Of a stretch of 64,000 bases of DNA, positions 16,764-24,901 are shown one piece after another; within the stretch, counting starts at the first letter, position 1; every line of letters starts with the position of its first letter. A program made the translations under genes and the position numbers. The stretch is from positions 18,179 to 82,178 of the forward strand of contig NZ_AUDW01000008.1 in assembly GCF_000425665.1 (NCBI RefSeq). The letters run 5' to 3'. The notes below the pieces were generated by a model. The model had not been told where the DNA came from. It ran no database searches and worked only from the letters and a program-made list of their open reading frames with translations. This DNA is from Gemella cuniculi DSM 15828. GTDB taxonomy: Bacteria > Bacillota > Bacilli > Staphylococcales > Gemellaceae.

Positions 16764-18206
16764 CTATTTTTGCAAATTTTCAACGATTTCATCATATTTT
16801 GGACTATTCAAGAAATTGTCCACTGAAATATGAAGTGCTTTTGCGTTCATTTGTTTCGCTCGTGGTGTCAATTCGTTTTGAGTTACAATTAGCAATCCAC
16901 TTTCGTTTGTTAAGTTTCTGATTGCTACATTGGTAACTTCATAAGCCAGACCTGCTTTTTTCACTTTGTTTCTAAGAATCGATGCCCCCATTGCCGAACT
17001 TCCCATTCCAGCATCACAAGCAAAAATTATTTTTTTAACATCTGCATATGCAGTTTCACTTTCAGAATTTGGTTCAATCGCTTGTACTCCTACTCCTTTT
17101 GATTCAGCTTTCATACCACTTACTTTACTTTGAGCAGCTGCTAAATCACCTTCTCCTTTATCACGACGAAGAATAATACTTGCAATAACAAATGTTACCA
17201 AGGTAGAAACTACAACCCCAGCAACAACTGCAAAATAACTTCCTGATGCTGCTTGTGCCAATACTGCTACAATACTTCCTGGAGAAGCTGGTGCACGAAG
17301 TCCTGCATCTAGTAATTGGAATGTTGCTGTTCCACTAACACCTCCAGCCATAGCTGCAATAATTAATGAAGGTTTCATTAAAATATATGGAAAATAAATT
17401 TCATGAATACCACCTATAAAATGAATTATCATTGCACCTGGTGCAGAGGCTTTAGCTGAACCTTTACCAAAGAATGTGTATGCTAGTAAAATACCAAGAC
17501 CTACTCCTGGGTTAGCTTCTAATAAATATAAAACTGATTTTCCTGTATTAAGTGCTTGTTCGGTTGCAATTGGAGTTAAAATTCCATGATTAATTGCGTT
17601 GTTTAAAAATAAAATTTTCGCTGGTTCTATAAAAATATTCGCAAGTGGCAATAAGTGGGCATTAATAATAATGTCTACACCACTACTTAAAATAGAAGTT
17701 ATCGCCTTAATAACTGGCCCAATTCCATAATATCCAATAATTGAAAGTATAAATCCTAGAATTCCTAATGAAAAGTTGTTAACAAGCATTTCAAGTCCTG
17801 TTTTAATTTTTGGTTGAACAACTTTATCAAATCTTTTCATCAAGTATGCAGCAATAGGTCCCATCACCATTGCCCCTAAAAACATTGGTGTCCCACTAAG
17901 ACCTTTCCCATCAATAGTAACTGTTCCAACTATAACACCCATAGTTGCAATAGTAGCTATAACTCCACCACGTTCTTCATAAATATTTTTTCCTGCAGAA
18001 TATGCAATAAGAAGCGGTAATAAGAAAAATACCATCGGATTTACTAACTTCGCAAGTTCAGCATTCGGAGTCCAGCCAGTTTCAATAAAGAAAGCAGTAA
18101 TAAGCCCCCATGCAATAAATGCTCCTATGTTCGGCATAACCATACCTGAAAGAGCAGTTCCCATTTTTTGAACTAAGACTTTTAATCCATTTTTATTCTC
18201 ACTCAT
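16764..18206 (-). CDS. mtlA: Mannitol-specific PTS EIICB component
   Basis: A 480-residue mannitol transporter and kinase. An EIIC membrane domain (about 1-345, with the HFIGGIHEIYFPYILM block containing the conserved GIHE motif) is followed by a linker and an EIIB domain. The phosphorylatable cysteine is in FACDAGMGSSAMGAS, at about residue 395. There is no fused EIIA domain, in keeping with the separate mtlF. Phosphorylates mannitol during uptake. Transcribed alone from a promoter with a candidate MtlR site and separated from mtlR by a terminator-like hairpin. Confidence 0.95.
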   Translation of the reverse strand: MSENKNGLKVLVQKMGTALSGMVMPNIGAFIAWGLITAFFIETGWTPNAELAKLVNPMVFFLLPLLIAYSAGKNIYEERGGVIATIATMGVIVGTVTIDGKGLSGTPMFLGAMVMGPIAAYLMKRFDKVVQPKIKTGLEMLVNNFSLGILGFILSIIGYYGIGPVIKAITSILSSGVDIIINAHLLPLANIFIEPAKILFLNNAINHGILTPIATEQALNTGKSVLYLLEANPGVGLGILLAYTFFGKGSAKASAPGAMIIHFIGGIHEIYFPYILMKPSLIIAAMAGGVSGTATFQLLDAGLRAPASPGSIVAVLAQAASGSYFAVVAGVVVSTLVTFVIASIILRRDKGEGDLAAAQSKVSGMKAESKGVGVQAIEPNSESETAYADVKKIIFACDAGMGSSAMGASILRNKVKKAGLAYEVTNVAIRNLTNESGLLIVTQNELTPRAKQMNAKALHISVDNFLNSPKYDEIVENLQK

Positions 18207-18250
18207 AACACTAAAATCTCCTTTTATTTTTTCTTTTATCTTATGAATTC

Positions 18251-18279
18251 ATTATACATTTATACGTAACTTCAAACAA
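18251..18279 (-). promoter_or_regulatory. mtlA promoter
   Basis: On the minus strand, -35 TTGTTT (18274-18279), a 17-bp spacer and -10 TATAAT (18251-18256). The layout is identical to the mtlF promoter. Confidence 0.7.
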
Positions 18280-18289
18280 TATCAAAAAA

Positions 18290-18310
18290 GGCAGAACAAA
18301 TTTTGCCAAA
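18290..18310 (-). promoter_or_regulatory. Candidate MtlR operator upstream of mtlA
   Basis: On the minus strand, TTTGGCAAAA followed by TTTGTTCTGCC, 10 bp upstream of the -35 as at mtlF. A further TTTGACA half-site lies at 18321-18330. Confidence 0.6.
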
Positions 18311-18450
18311 TTGAAATATATTTTGTCAAATTCGCCTTCATAATTTATTAAACCTATAAAATTAATGCTTATACAATATATTATTACTATCTTTTTTAAA
18401 AATTATGTTATACAATGTAATTGGGAATAATTTCAAAGGGAGAGAGTTTT

Positions 18451-18831
18451 ATGAACGATGAAAAAAAATTAAAAGTTACTATTACTGTTTTACTTAGTTT
18501 ATTACTCTTAGCAATTTCTGGACACTTTAAATTTATTTTTGGTGTAATTTGTTCAGTATTTCCATTACTTTTTGTACTTATTTATTTCCATAATGTAGAA
18601 AAGTCTAAATTAAAAACCGATAATTTTTTGATGATTTGTCTTTTAAATTCAAGATTATTGCTAAGGATCATAGCCTTATTTTCAGCTATAGTGCTACTTT
18701 TAGAGATAATGTTTAATTTTGAATTTAACTTATCTAATATTTTAGTTACTTTATTGCCTTGTATAGGAATATTAGATAGTATAATTCAGCTTATTATCCT
18801 TATACTTTCAAAGTGGGGGATAAAAAATTAA
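18451..18831 (+). CDS. Small membrane protein of unknown function, first of three
   Basis: About 126 residues with four probable membrane spans, the first two being VTITVLLSLLLLAISG and FIFGVICSVFPLLFVLIYF; it ends KWGIKN. I do not recognise a family. The frame opens at TTG 18421, but ATG 18451 follows an AAAGGGAGAG ribosome binding site and is preferred. First of three co-directional small membrane-protein genes of similar size, each with its own ribosome binding site; the next starts 17 bp later. Charge sits mostly at the two ends and in a loop near residue 50. Confidence 0.6.
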   Translation: MNDEKKLKVTITVLLSLLLLAISGHFKFIFGVICSVFPLLFVLIYFHNVEKSKLKTDNFLMICLLNSRLLLRIIALFSAIVLLLEIMFNFEFNLSNILVTLLPCIGILDSIIQLIILILSKWGIKN

Positions 18832-18848
18832 CTGGAGGAAGTAGGTTT

Positions 18849-19235
18849 ATGAAAAAAGGAACTAAAAAAAATTTATTGATTATATCTTTAATTGTAATCA
18901 TATGTTTAGTAGCATTAGCTTTTATTACCCAAAATTATATTCTTGTAATTATTACTTTTGCTATACTATCTTTATCTTCTATTCCTACCTATTATAGTAG
19001 GAAAAAAATGGTAGATAAAAAAATGCATAATTATCTACTAGCAGAAGCTGTGACTCTTACGTTAGGATACTTTTCAATAGGAATAAGTCATGCTGGAAAT
19101 ATTTATTATTCTAATAACGGAGAGACAACAACAGAGTTAAAAATATTATTTTCTACGTTACCACTAATATTCTTTATTTTGTATCTTATTATTTTATATC
19201 TTGGACGTAGAAAAATTAAAGAAATTGAAAGTTAG
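18849..19235 (+). CDS. Small membrane protein of unknown function, second of three
   Basis: About 128 residues with a lysine-rich start (MKKGTKKN), two adjacent hydrophobic segments (IISLIVIICLVALAF and LVIITFAILSLSSI) and two more towards the C-terminus, ending in a basic tail. No family recognised. ATG 18849 follows TGGAGGAAG; the longer frame from upstream overlaps the previous gene and lacks a ribosome binding site. Size and topology match its two neighbours, suggesting one functional set. Confidence 0.6.
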   Translation: MKKGTKKNLLIISLIVIICLVALAFITQNYILVIITFAILSLSSIPTYYSRKKMVDKKMHNYLLAEAVTLTLGYFSIGISHAGNIYYSNNGETTTELKILFSTLPLIFFILYLIILYLGRRKIKEIES

Positions 19236-19272
19236 GCAAGTTATAAAATAAATATTAATCTGGAGAATTTTA

Positions 19273-19682
19273 ATGAAAAATACTGTTTATTTTATTGGAA
19301 GCTATATTTTATTTGTGATATTGTTATCATTATTTTTATATACAAAAAATTCTATTTTCTACTTCTTAGCTCTATTATTTTATGGAATTGTAGGAATTAC
19401 AAATTACATCTATCAAAAAGAAAAATTAGAATTTAGAACAACAGCTATATTAAAGCCATTAAAAGTAGAGGTTTTCATACAATGTTTTTCTACACTTACA
19501 TTGTTTGTGATATTATATATATATATATATCAATTAAGTTCACCCCTTATATTGATTATTATCCATATATTTTTGCTGTAATTTTACTACTAACTATCGT
19601 TTATTTTATAATCCACGCAAAAAGGGAACTGAAAATCCGTCAACTTAGAAGAATCAGCTCTGCTCCCGTTAGAAAAAAATAA
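19273..19682 (+). pseudogene. Third small membrane protein, frameshifted within a TA repeat
   Basis: ATG 19273 (behind CTGGAG) opens a frame of 102 residues that stops at 19581. From about 19530 a second frame continues the membrane protein (YIFAVILLLTIVYFIIHA) and ends in a basic tail (KRELKIRQLRRISSAPVRKK) at 19682. The switch point is a (TA)8T run at 19514-19530. Removing one TA unit joins both parts into a protein of about 136 residues, the size of the two upstream genes. This could be slippage-driven phase variation, a fixed mutation or a sequencing error. Confidence 0.6.
19514..19530 (+). repeat. (TA)8 dinucleotide tract
   Basis: Seventeen alternating T and A bases inside the third small membrane-protein gene, exactly where its reading frame breaks. 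Dinucleotide tracts of this kind are slippage-prone. Confidence 0.8.
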
Positions 19683-19707
19683 TAAAGAAACTAAAAATAA
19701 ACAACAA

Positions 19708-19752
19708 TAAAAAAAGAAATCAGCTCTCTAACGAACTGACTTCTTTTTTTCT
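19708..19752. terminator. Bidirectional terminator overlapping the end of plsY
   Basis: Stem AAAAAAGAA(A)TCAG / CTGA(C)TTCTTTTTT with a loop of about 12 nt, flanked by A- and T-runs. The plsY stop codon (19728-19730) lies inside the loop, so the terminator's right arm is also plsY coding sequence. Confidence 0.8.
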
Positions 19753-20327
19753 TTTGTATTAAAATACTTATCAAATGCACCTTCTATATCTGAAACAGCT
19801 ACTACACTCAAAAGTATCACTATTAAAATAAATAATCCTAAAATTATAACCGATGGATTTTCCATATAATTTAAATAAATAATAAGCGGTAAACTAGAAT
19901 AAAAACCTATTGTCAAACTCTTAACTATAATCGCTATTACCAAGGTACACAGTACTAACACTAAAAATAAATTAAGTGATAAAGCTGCTATACTTCCAAA
20001 GAATGTTGCAACACCCTTTCCGCCCTTAAAACGAAACACTACTGGCTTAATATGACCAAGTAAAACAAGAAGTATTGCAATATAAATAATCTTTGAATCA
20101 ACATTTAATATTTTCAGCAAAATAACTACTAAAAATCCTTTGAAAAAATCTACAGCTAAGACGAAAATAAAAGATCTAGCACCTAATACACGACCAGCAT
20201 TTCTTGCTCCAACATTTCCCGAGCCTTTATTAGTGAATTCTTCCTTATATATCATTTCTAATAGTTTGCCACCCATAATATTTCCTAAAAAATAAGCAAC
20301 AATACAATAAATAATATTAGTTATCAT
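19728..20327 (-). CDS. plsY: Acyl-phosphate:glycerol-3-phosphate acyltransferase
   Basis: A 199-residue membrane enzyme that moves the acyl group from acyl-phosphate to glycerol 3-phosphate, the first step of phospholipid synthesis. The three conserved cytoplasmic motifs are visible: GSGNVGARNAGRVLG, FKGGKGVATFFG, and a weaker C-terminal third motif. Five or so hydrophobic spans; full length. ATG 20327 follows GAGAGGAG and overlaps the upstream gene by 11 bp, so the pair is translated together. Confidence 0.92.
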   Translation of the reverse strand: MITNIIYCIVAYFLGNIMGGKLLEMIYKEEFTNKGSGNVGARNAGRVLGARSFIFVLAVDFFKGFLVVILLKILNVDSKIIYIAILLVLLGHIKPVVFRFKGGKGVATFFGSIAALSLNLFLVLVLCTLVIAIIVKSLTIGFYSSLPLIIYLNYMENPSVIILGLFILIVILLSVVAVSDIEGAFDKYFNTKEKKKSVR

Positions 20328-21291
20328 ACTTTTCTCCTCTCTTTGTAAATTTATCCCTTATTATTCTAATTCCTTCAGACACAAACATTAAGCAACCTAT
20401 AGAAAAAGGTATCACATAATATGCTAATCTATATATTATTATTGTTGCCCCTATTATTTCTGGATTAATCCCAAGATTTTTGAGTCCTATTAAAACTAAA
20501 GTATCAAATGTCCCAAGCCCCCCTGGAACCATCGTTAATAATCCTATAATCGATGCTATTATAATCACTCCTACAATTTGAAGCTCTTTATTATAAACTA
20601 AATCACCTGTATAGAAGTAAAGAATAATTAATATAATAATAGCAGCAAATACCCACTCTAAAAAAGAAATAATAGTAAGTTTTACACTTAAATATTTATC
20701 TCCACGTATTTTTGGTTTTTTCAAACTAACAAATAAATACAATGGCAAAAATACAGACATCAATATTAAACAATAATAAAATATTTTATTTTCTGAATAT
20801 AATGCTTGACCTGGAAAAACATTAAAAATAACGAAAATGGATAACAAACTTATTCCAGATAACATAGAAACTAAAATCATACCTATTGCTGTTACTAAAG
20901 TTTTTCCACTTTTTGCATAAGGTCTATACATGTAATACCTAAGCCCCGCTCCAATGAAACCACCGAATCCCAATACCATGTTAAGTGTGTTGGTCATAAA
21001 ACTAATTTTAAAAATGCGAAACGAAGACATATGTTTAGCTAAATTAATAGCTTTCAATACAAAATAATCGTATAAACATAAAATTGTTATTCCAAACAAA
21101 CCGCATAATAATACGAAGAAAAATTTAACATTACCTAATTGTAATGTTAAGTGTCTTATTTGTTTAAAATCCAAACTAGTAATTTCTTTCTTGAAATAGG
21201 AAAAAATCAAATAAAATATTAACAATCCTAAAACCATTTGTGCAATATTTTTCAAATAATTAAGAGACTTTTTGTCTTTTGTAATATTCAT
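20317..21291 (-). CDS. LPG-synthase-type transmembrane protein (UPF0104 family)
   Basis: A 324-residue polytopic membrane protein of the lysylphosphatidylglycerol synthase transmembrane family. Blocks such as NTLNMVLGFGGFIGAGLRYYMYR and MVPGGLGTFDTLVLIGL match the N-terminal flippase-like part of MprF. No soluble aminoacyl-transferase domain follows, so it cannot make lysyl-PG by itself. Overlaps plsY by 11 bp, placing it in phospholipid metabolism. A lipid transporter or membrane-homeostasis role is a reasonable inference. Starts at ATG 21291 after AAGGAAAAG. Confidence 0.8.
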   Translation of the reverse strand: MNITKDKKSLNYLKNIAQMVLGLLIFYLIFSYFKKEITSLDFKQIRHLTLQLGNVKFFFVLLCGLFGITILCLYDYFVLKAINLAKHMSSFRIFKISFMTNTLNMVLGFGGFIGAGLRYYMYRPYAKSGKTLVTAIGMILVSMLSGISLLSIFVIFNVFPGQALYSENKIFYYCLILMSVFLPLYLFVSLKKPKIRGDKYLSVKLTIISFLEWVFAAIIILIILYFYTGDLVYNKELQIVGVIIIASIIGLLTMVPGGLGTFDTLVLIGLKNLGINPEIIGATIIIYRLAYYVIPFSIGCLMFVSEGIRIIRDKFTKRGEKYDN

Positions 21292-21324
21292 ACTTCTTTT
21301 CCTTATATAATATTTATCTACACT

Positions 21325-21353
21325 ATGATAACATTTTATAATATTTTTTTCAA
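21325..21353 (-). promoter_or_regulatory. Promoter of the UPF0104-plsY operon
   Basis: On the minus strand, TTGAAA (21348-21353), a 17-bp spacer and TATCAT (21325-21330), about 35 nt before the start codon. Confidence 0.6.
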
Positions 21354-21663
21354 CAATATTAATAAAAATAAAATATTTATTATCTAATAATAATGGTAAA
21401 GACTTACATCATATTTCAATTATACACTATTTTTTATATAAAATTATGAATAAATATAATAATATCTCTACATTTTAATCAAAATTAAAAAAAAGTTTTA
21501 AAAATTTAAAACAAAATTTTTTCGTTTTTATTTTCATAAATTATATATTATTTTTTAAAATATTTCTAAATTTATATAAATTTATTGCATTTTCTTTTTT
21601 TAAAAAATAAATAATACTTTATTAATAAAATATTTTTACCTTTTACTAAGTTAAATTAAAAAA

Positions 21664-21701
21664 ATTCAGCAAAAAACTATAACTTATATTTTTTGCTGAA
21701 T
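21664..21701 (-). terminator. Terminator downstream of mtnN
   Basis: Perfect 13-bp arms ATTCAGCAAAAAA (21664-21676) and TTTTTTGCTGAAT (21689-21701) with a 12-nt loop, followed on the minus strand by TTTTTTTAATTT. Confidence 0.85.
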
Positions 21702-21724
21702 AATTAACTACTTTGAACATTTCC

Positions 21725-22408
21725 TTATAATTTTTTTATTAACTCTGTTGTTAATATTGAAGAATTTTGTGCGGCAATTTTTAAAAACTCATCAAAAGTA
21801 ATCCTGTTTCCTTCTTCTGCTTTATCACTAATACTTCGACATACTATAAATTTAGTACCAAACTGATAACAGGTTTGTGCTATGGCTGCCGCTTCCATCT
21901 CTACCACTTGCATAGTAGGAAAGTCAGCTAGGATATTTCTCTTTAATTCTTTATTTGAAATAAATGAATCTGATGTTCCTACTAATCCAAAATGAATTTT
22001 ATGATTAGGTAGATTAATTTCTCCTGCTAACTTTTGCAACATTTCATCACTTTTGTAGTAAGCAGGCATTTGAGGTACCTGCCCAATCTCATATCCAAAC
22101 TCAGTTGCATCAACATCAAAATGTCTTACCTCAGTTGCTACAATCATATCTCCAATTTCCATATTTCCTTGTAATGCACCACAAGTACCAATATTAATTA
22201 CATAATCAATATTATAGTTATCTAATAATAACGTTGTTGCAATAGCAGCATTGACTTTCCCTGGAAGACTAAGCATTAAAACTATATTTTTGTTTTCATA
22301 GATTCCTTCGTAAAAGGTAACATGTGCTATTTTTTTTTCTTCAAGATTTATTATTCTTTCTTTTATGATCGCCACTTCTTCTGGCATCGCACCTATTAAA
22401 GCTATCAT
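21725..22408 (-). CDS. mtnN: 5'-methylthioadenosine/S-adenosylhomocysteine nucleosidase
   Basis: A 227-residue nucleoside phosphorylase-fold enzyme that cleaves adenine from methylthioadenosine and S-adenosylhomocysteine. Signature parts are GAMPEEVAIIKE (catalytic Glu near residue 12), NIGTCGAL, VVEMEAAAIAQ and the catalytic Asp in RSISDKAEE. It begins 5 bp after greA with only a weak Shine-Dalgarno, so it is probably coupled to greA translation. In this operon it would clear the S-adenosylhomocysteine made by TrmR. Confidence 0.95.
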   Translation of the reverse strand: MIALIGAMPEEVAIIKERIINLEEKKIAHVTFYEGIYENKNIVLMLSLPGKVNAAIATTLLLDNYNIDYVINIGTCGALQGNMEIGDMIVATEVRHFDVDATEFGYEIGQVPQMPAYYKSDEMLQKLAGEINLPNHKIHFGLVGTSDSFISNKELKRNILADFPTMQVVEMEAAAIAQTCYQFGTKFIVCRSISDKAEEGNRITFDEFLKIAAQNSSILTTELIKKL

Positions 22409-22413
22409 AATAA

Positions 22414-22902
22414 TTATTCTACCGCTAAAATTTTGATATCCATAGAATCCTCAGGTCCAGTTGGCAATGAAACCTTAGCAACATCTCCAATTTCTTTTCC
22501 TAGTAATGCTTGTGCTACTGGAGATTCGTTTGAAATCTTAAATTCAAATGGATCTGCTTCTGCACTACCCACTATCTTATAAGTTTCTGTTGCTCCATCT
22601 GGTAATTCTTGATAAGTTACTGTATTTCCTAAACGTATTGCACTAGATTTCTCATCTAATTCTACAATAACAGCATAACGTATCATTTGTTCCATCTCAA
22701 GAATTCTTTGTTCAATAAATCCTTGTTCATCTTTTGCTGCATCATACTCAGAGTTCTCAGAAAGATCTCCAAAACTACGAGCAACTTTAATTTTTTCGAT
22801 TACTTCTGGACGTTTTACTTTTTTATAATGTTCTAATTCTTCTACAAGTTTATCATAACCTTCTTGGGTCATTTGATATTCTAATTTTTCTTCTAAAGCC
22901 AT
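22414..22902 (-). CDS. greA: Transcription elongation factor GreA
   Basis: A 162-residue cleavage-stimulating factor that rescues backtracked RNA polymerase. It has an N-terminal antiparallel coiled coil (about 10-78), including [19 protein letters not shown] with the acidic tip residues, and a C-terminal FKBP-like domain ending [14 protein letters not shown]. Starts at ATG 22902 after AAAGGAGT. The udk-greA-mtnN order matches Bacillus genomes. Confidence 0.97.
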   Translation of the reverse strand: MALEEKLEYQMTQEGYDKLVEELEHYKKVKRPEVIEKIKVARSFGDLSENSEYDAAKDEQGFIEQRILEMEQMIRYAVIVELDEKSSAIRLGNTVTYQELPDGATETYKIVGSAEADPFEFKISNESPVAQALLGKEIGDVAKVSLPTGPEDSMDIKILAVE

Positions 22903-22949
22903 AGTGATACTCCTTTTTTTAATCTTCTTTCTATTATATCTTTTTTTTA

Positions 22950-23576
22950 TTATTTTGCTAGTAGTGATTTAATTTTTGTTATTAAAATATCTATAGCAAT
23001 ATCGTTATATCCACCATCTGGTACTATTATATCAGCATATTGTTTAGTTGGCTTAATATATTTTTCATGCATAGGCCTTACAGATATTAAATACTGGTTG
23101 ATAACTGATTCAACAGTTCTTCCTCTTTCATTAATATCACGTAAAAGTCTTCGTAATATCCTAAGATCACTTGGAGTATCAACAAAAATTTTAATATCCA
23201 TTAATTCTCGTAGTTTTTCCGAATAAAGACCAAACATTCCTTCAATTATAATTACATCCTTTGGTTCTTGATGTTTTTTTTCAGTACTACGGGTATGATT
23301 TACATAATCATAAACTGGTAATTCCACTGCTTTCCCATCAATTAATTCTAATAATTGATTATATAATAACTCATTATCAAAAGCATTGGGATGATCATAG
23401 TTTGTTTTTACTCTCTCATCCATTGTCATATGGCTTTGATCTTTGTAATAATAATCTTGTTCTATCAATGCTACTTTATCAATAGTTAATTCGTCTATAA
23501 TTCTTTTTGTTACAGTAGTTTTCCCACTACCGCTACCACCAACTATACCAATAATTTTAGGTTTTTTTGCAGTCAT
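22950..23576 (-). CDS. udk: Uridine kinase
   Basis: A 208-residue P-loop kinase that phosphorylates uridine and cytidine for pyrimidine salvage. The Walker A motif GGSGSGKTT is at residues 13-21, and the [12 protein letters not shown] and [19 protein letters not shown] blocks are typical. ATG 23576 shares a base with the trhP2 stop (TAATG), so translation is coupled. Third from the end of the trmR-trhP1-trhP2-udk-greA-mtnN operon. Confidence 0.95.
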   Translation of the reverse strand: MTAKKPKIIGIVGGSGSGKTTVTKRIIDELTIDKVALIEQDYYYKDQSHMTMDERVKTNYDHPNAFDNELLYNQLLELIDGKAVELPVYDYVNHTRSTEKKHQEPKDVIIIEGMFGLYSEKLRELMDIKIFVDTPSDLRILRRLLRDINERGRTVESVINQYLISVRPMHEKYIKPTKQYADIIVPDGGYNDIAIDILITKIKSLLAK

Positions 23577-24847
23577 TATCTCCCCATTTCCTTTCTCATC
23601 ATATTACTTTTAAATACTCTACTATCTAATTTAGTTCTAATAATCTGTAACGGATGTCTTGCAGCATCAAGCAATTCACCATCTTCGTCATAAATTTCTC
23701 CAATAACTTGTCTAAAAGTATCAATCTCTGGACCAAAAAATTCTACCTCTTGTCCTGTTTTGAAAAAATTACGTTGTTGAATAGTTGCTATTCCTGTTTT
23801 ATCATCATAATGAAGAACTTGACCTACAAAATCATAGTTAGTTTTTTTGCTACCTTCATTTCCAAACATTTGTTCAGTAAATTGTGGGATTTCATAAAAG
23901 AATGACATAGCTGTATCACGATTTGCACATTTATAAAGTTCTAATTTATACTCTGGACTCATCACAAAATTATCTGGATCTGCACAATAATCGTCTATCA
24001 ATTTTCTATAGACGCTAGCAACAGTGGCTACGTAGTGAATTGATTTCATACGTCCTTCTACTTTTAGTGAATCTATTCCAAGTTCTATAATTTCTGGAAC
24101 AGCTTCAATAAGCGTTAAATCTTTCGGACTCATCGCATAAGGATTAGCTCCTTCATCAAAAAGTTTTATGTCATCTTTTGAAGTTTCTTCATACAAATCA
24201 TAGTTCCAACGACATGATTGGCAACATCCTCCACGGTTACTATCACGGGCAGTCATGTAGTTGCTTAATGTACATCTTCCTGAATAAGCTATACACATTG
24301 CACCATGAACAAACATTTCAATCTCAACATCTGTCTTTTCACGGATTTCTTTTATCTCTTCATACCCAGTTTCTCTAGCAAGAACGACACGATGGACACC
24401 CTCATCTTCCCAATACTGCACTTCTTTATAATTAGAAATGGATTGTTGTGTACTAATATGAATCTCAATATTTGGTGCGACTATTTTTGCTCTTTCTATA
24501 ATATATGGATCCGCAACAATTATCCCACGAATTCCTGCATCTTGAAGCGCCACAAGATACTCATCAAGTCCTTCAAAATTTTCATTATGCATAATTATAT
24601 TCGTAGTTACATAAATGTCCGCTCCATATTTTTTAGCAAACTCACAACCTTCTCTTATCTCTTCTATCGTAAAGTTATCCGCATTACTACGAAGCCCAAA
24701 TTCCTGCCCACCTAAAAATATGGCATCTGCACCATAATGAACAGCTATTTTCAACTTTTCTAAATTACCTGCTGGTAGGAGTAGTTCTGGTTTTTTTATT
24801 ATAACTCTCTTACCATCTCTTATTTCTGATATATTTCCTATTGCCAT
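23576..24847 (-). CDS. trhP2: tRNA U34 hydroxylation protein, U32 peptidase family (long paralog)
   Basis: A 423-residue U32-family protein corresponding to Bacillus YrrO/TrhP2. With TrhP1 it makes 5-hydroxyuridine at tRNA position 34, using prephenate. The family block [21 protein letters not shown], the cysteine cluster GGCCQSCRW (iron-sulfur or metal ligands in this family) and the [19 protein letters not shown] segment are present. ATG 24847 is unusual: the only good Shine-Dalgarno (24877-24882) is about 30 nt upstream, with a small hairpin (24856-24873) between. Homology of the N-terminus ([14 protein letters not shown]) argues the start is right. Confidence 0.9.
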   Translation of the reverse strand: MAIGNISEIRDGKRVIIKKPELLLPAGNLEKLKIAVHYGADAIFLGGQEFGLRSNADNFTIEEIREGCEFAKKYGADIYVTTNIIMHNENFEGLDEYLVALQDAGIRGIIVADPYIIERAKIVAPNIEIHISTQQSISNYKEVQYWEDEGVHRVVLARETGYEEIKEIREKTDVEIEMFVHGAMCIAYSGRCTLSNYMTARDSNRGGCCQSCRWNYDLYEETSKDDIKLFDEGANPYAMSPKDLTLIEAVPEIIELGIDSLKVEGRMKSIHYVATVASVYRKLIDDYCADPDNFVMSPEYKLELYKCANRDTAMSFFYEIPQFTEQMFGNEGSKKTNYDFVGQVLHYDDKTGIATIQQRNFFKTGQEVEFFGPEIDTFRQVIGEIYDEDGELLDAARHPLQIIRTKLDSRVFKSNMMRKEMGR

Positions 24848-24855
24848 AAAGTTAA

Positions 24856-24873
24856 GTCATATTCAAGTATGAC
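24856..24873 (-). promoter_or_regulatory. Hairpin between the Shine-Dalgarno and start codon of trhP2
   Basis: Six-bp arms GTCATA / TATGAC with a 6-nt loop lie between GGAGGG (24877-24882) and ATG 24847. If folded, the apparent 29-nt gap shrinks to about 11 nt. A tiny frame (TTG-AAT-ATG-ACT-TAA) also lies here. It may tune trhP2 translation. Confidence 0.4.
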
Positions 24874-24901
24874 CTACCCTCCTCACATATTTTTAAATTA
24901 A

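Larger units (their letters stand above)
21292..21724. other. AT-rich intergenic region between mtnN and the UPF0104 gene
   Basis: A 433-bp region with no gene. It contains the promoter of the UPF0104-plsY pair at its left end and the terminator of the tRNA-modification/mtnN operon at its right end; between them is homopolymer-rich sequence without other visible structure. Confidence 0.7.
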
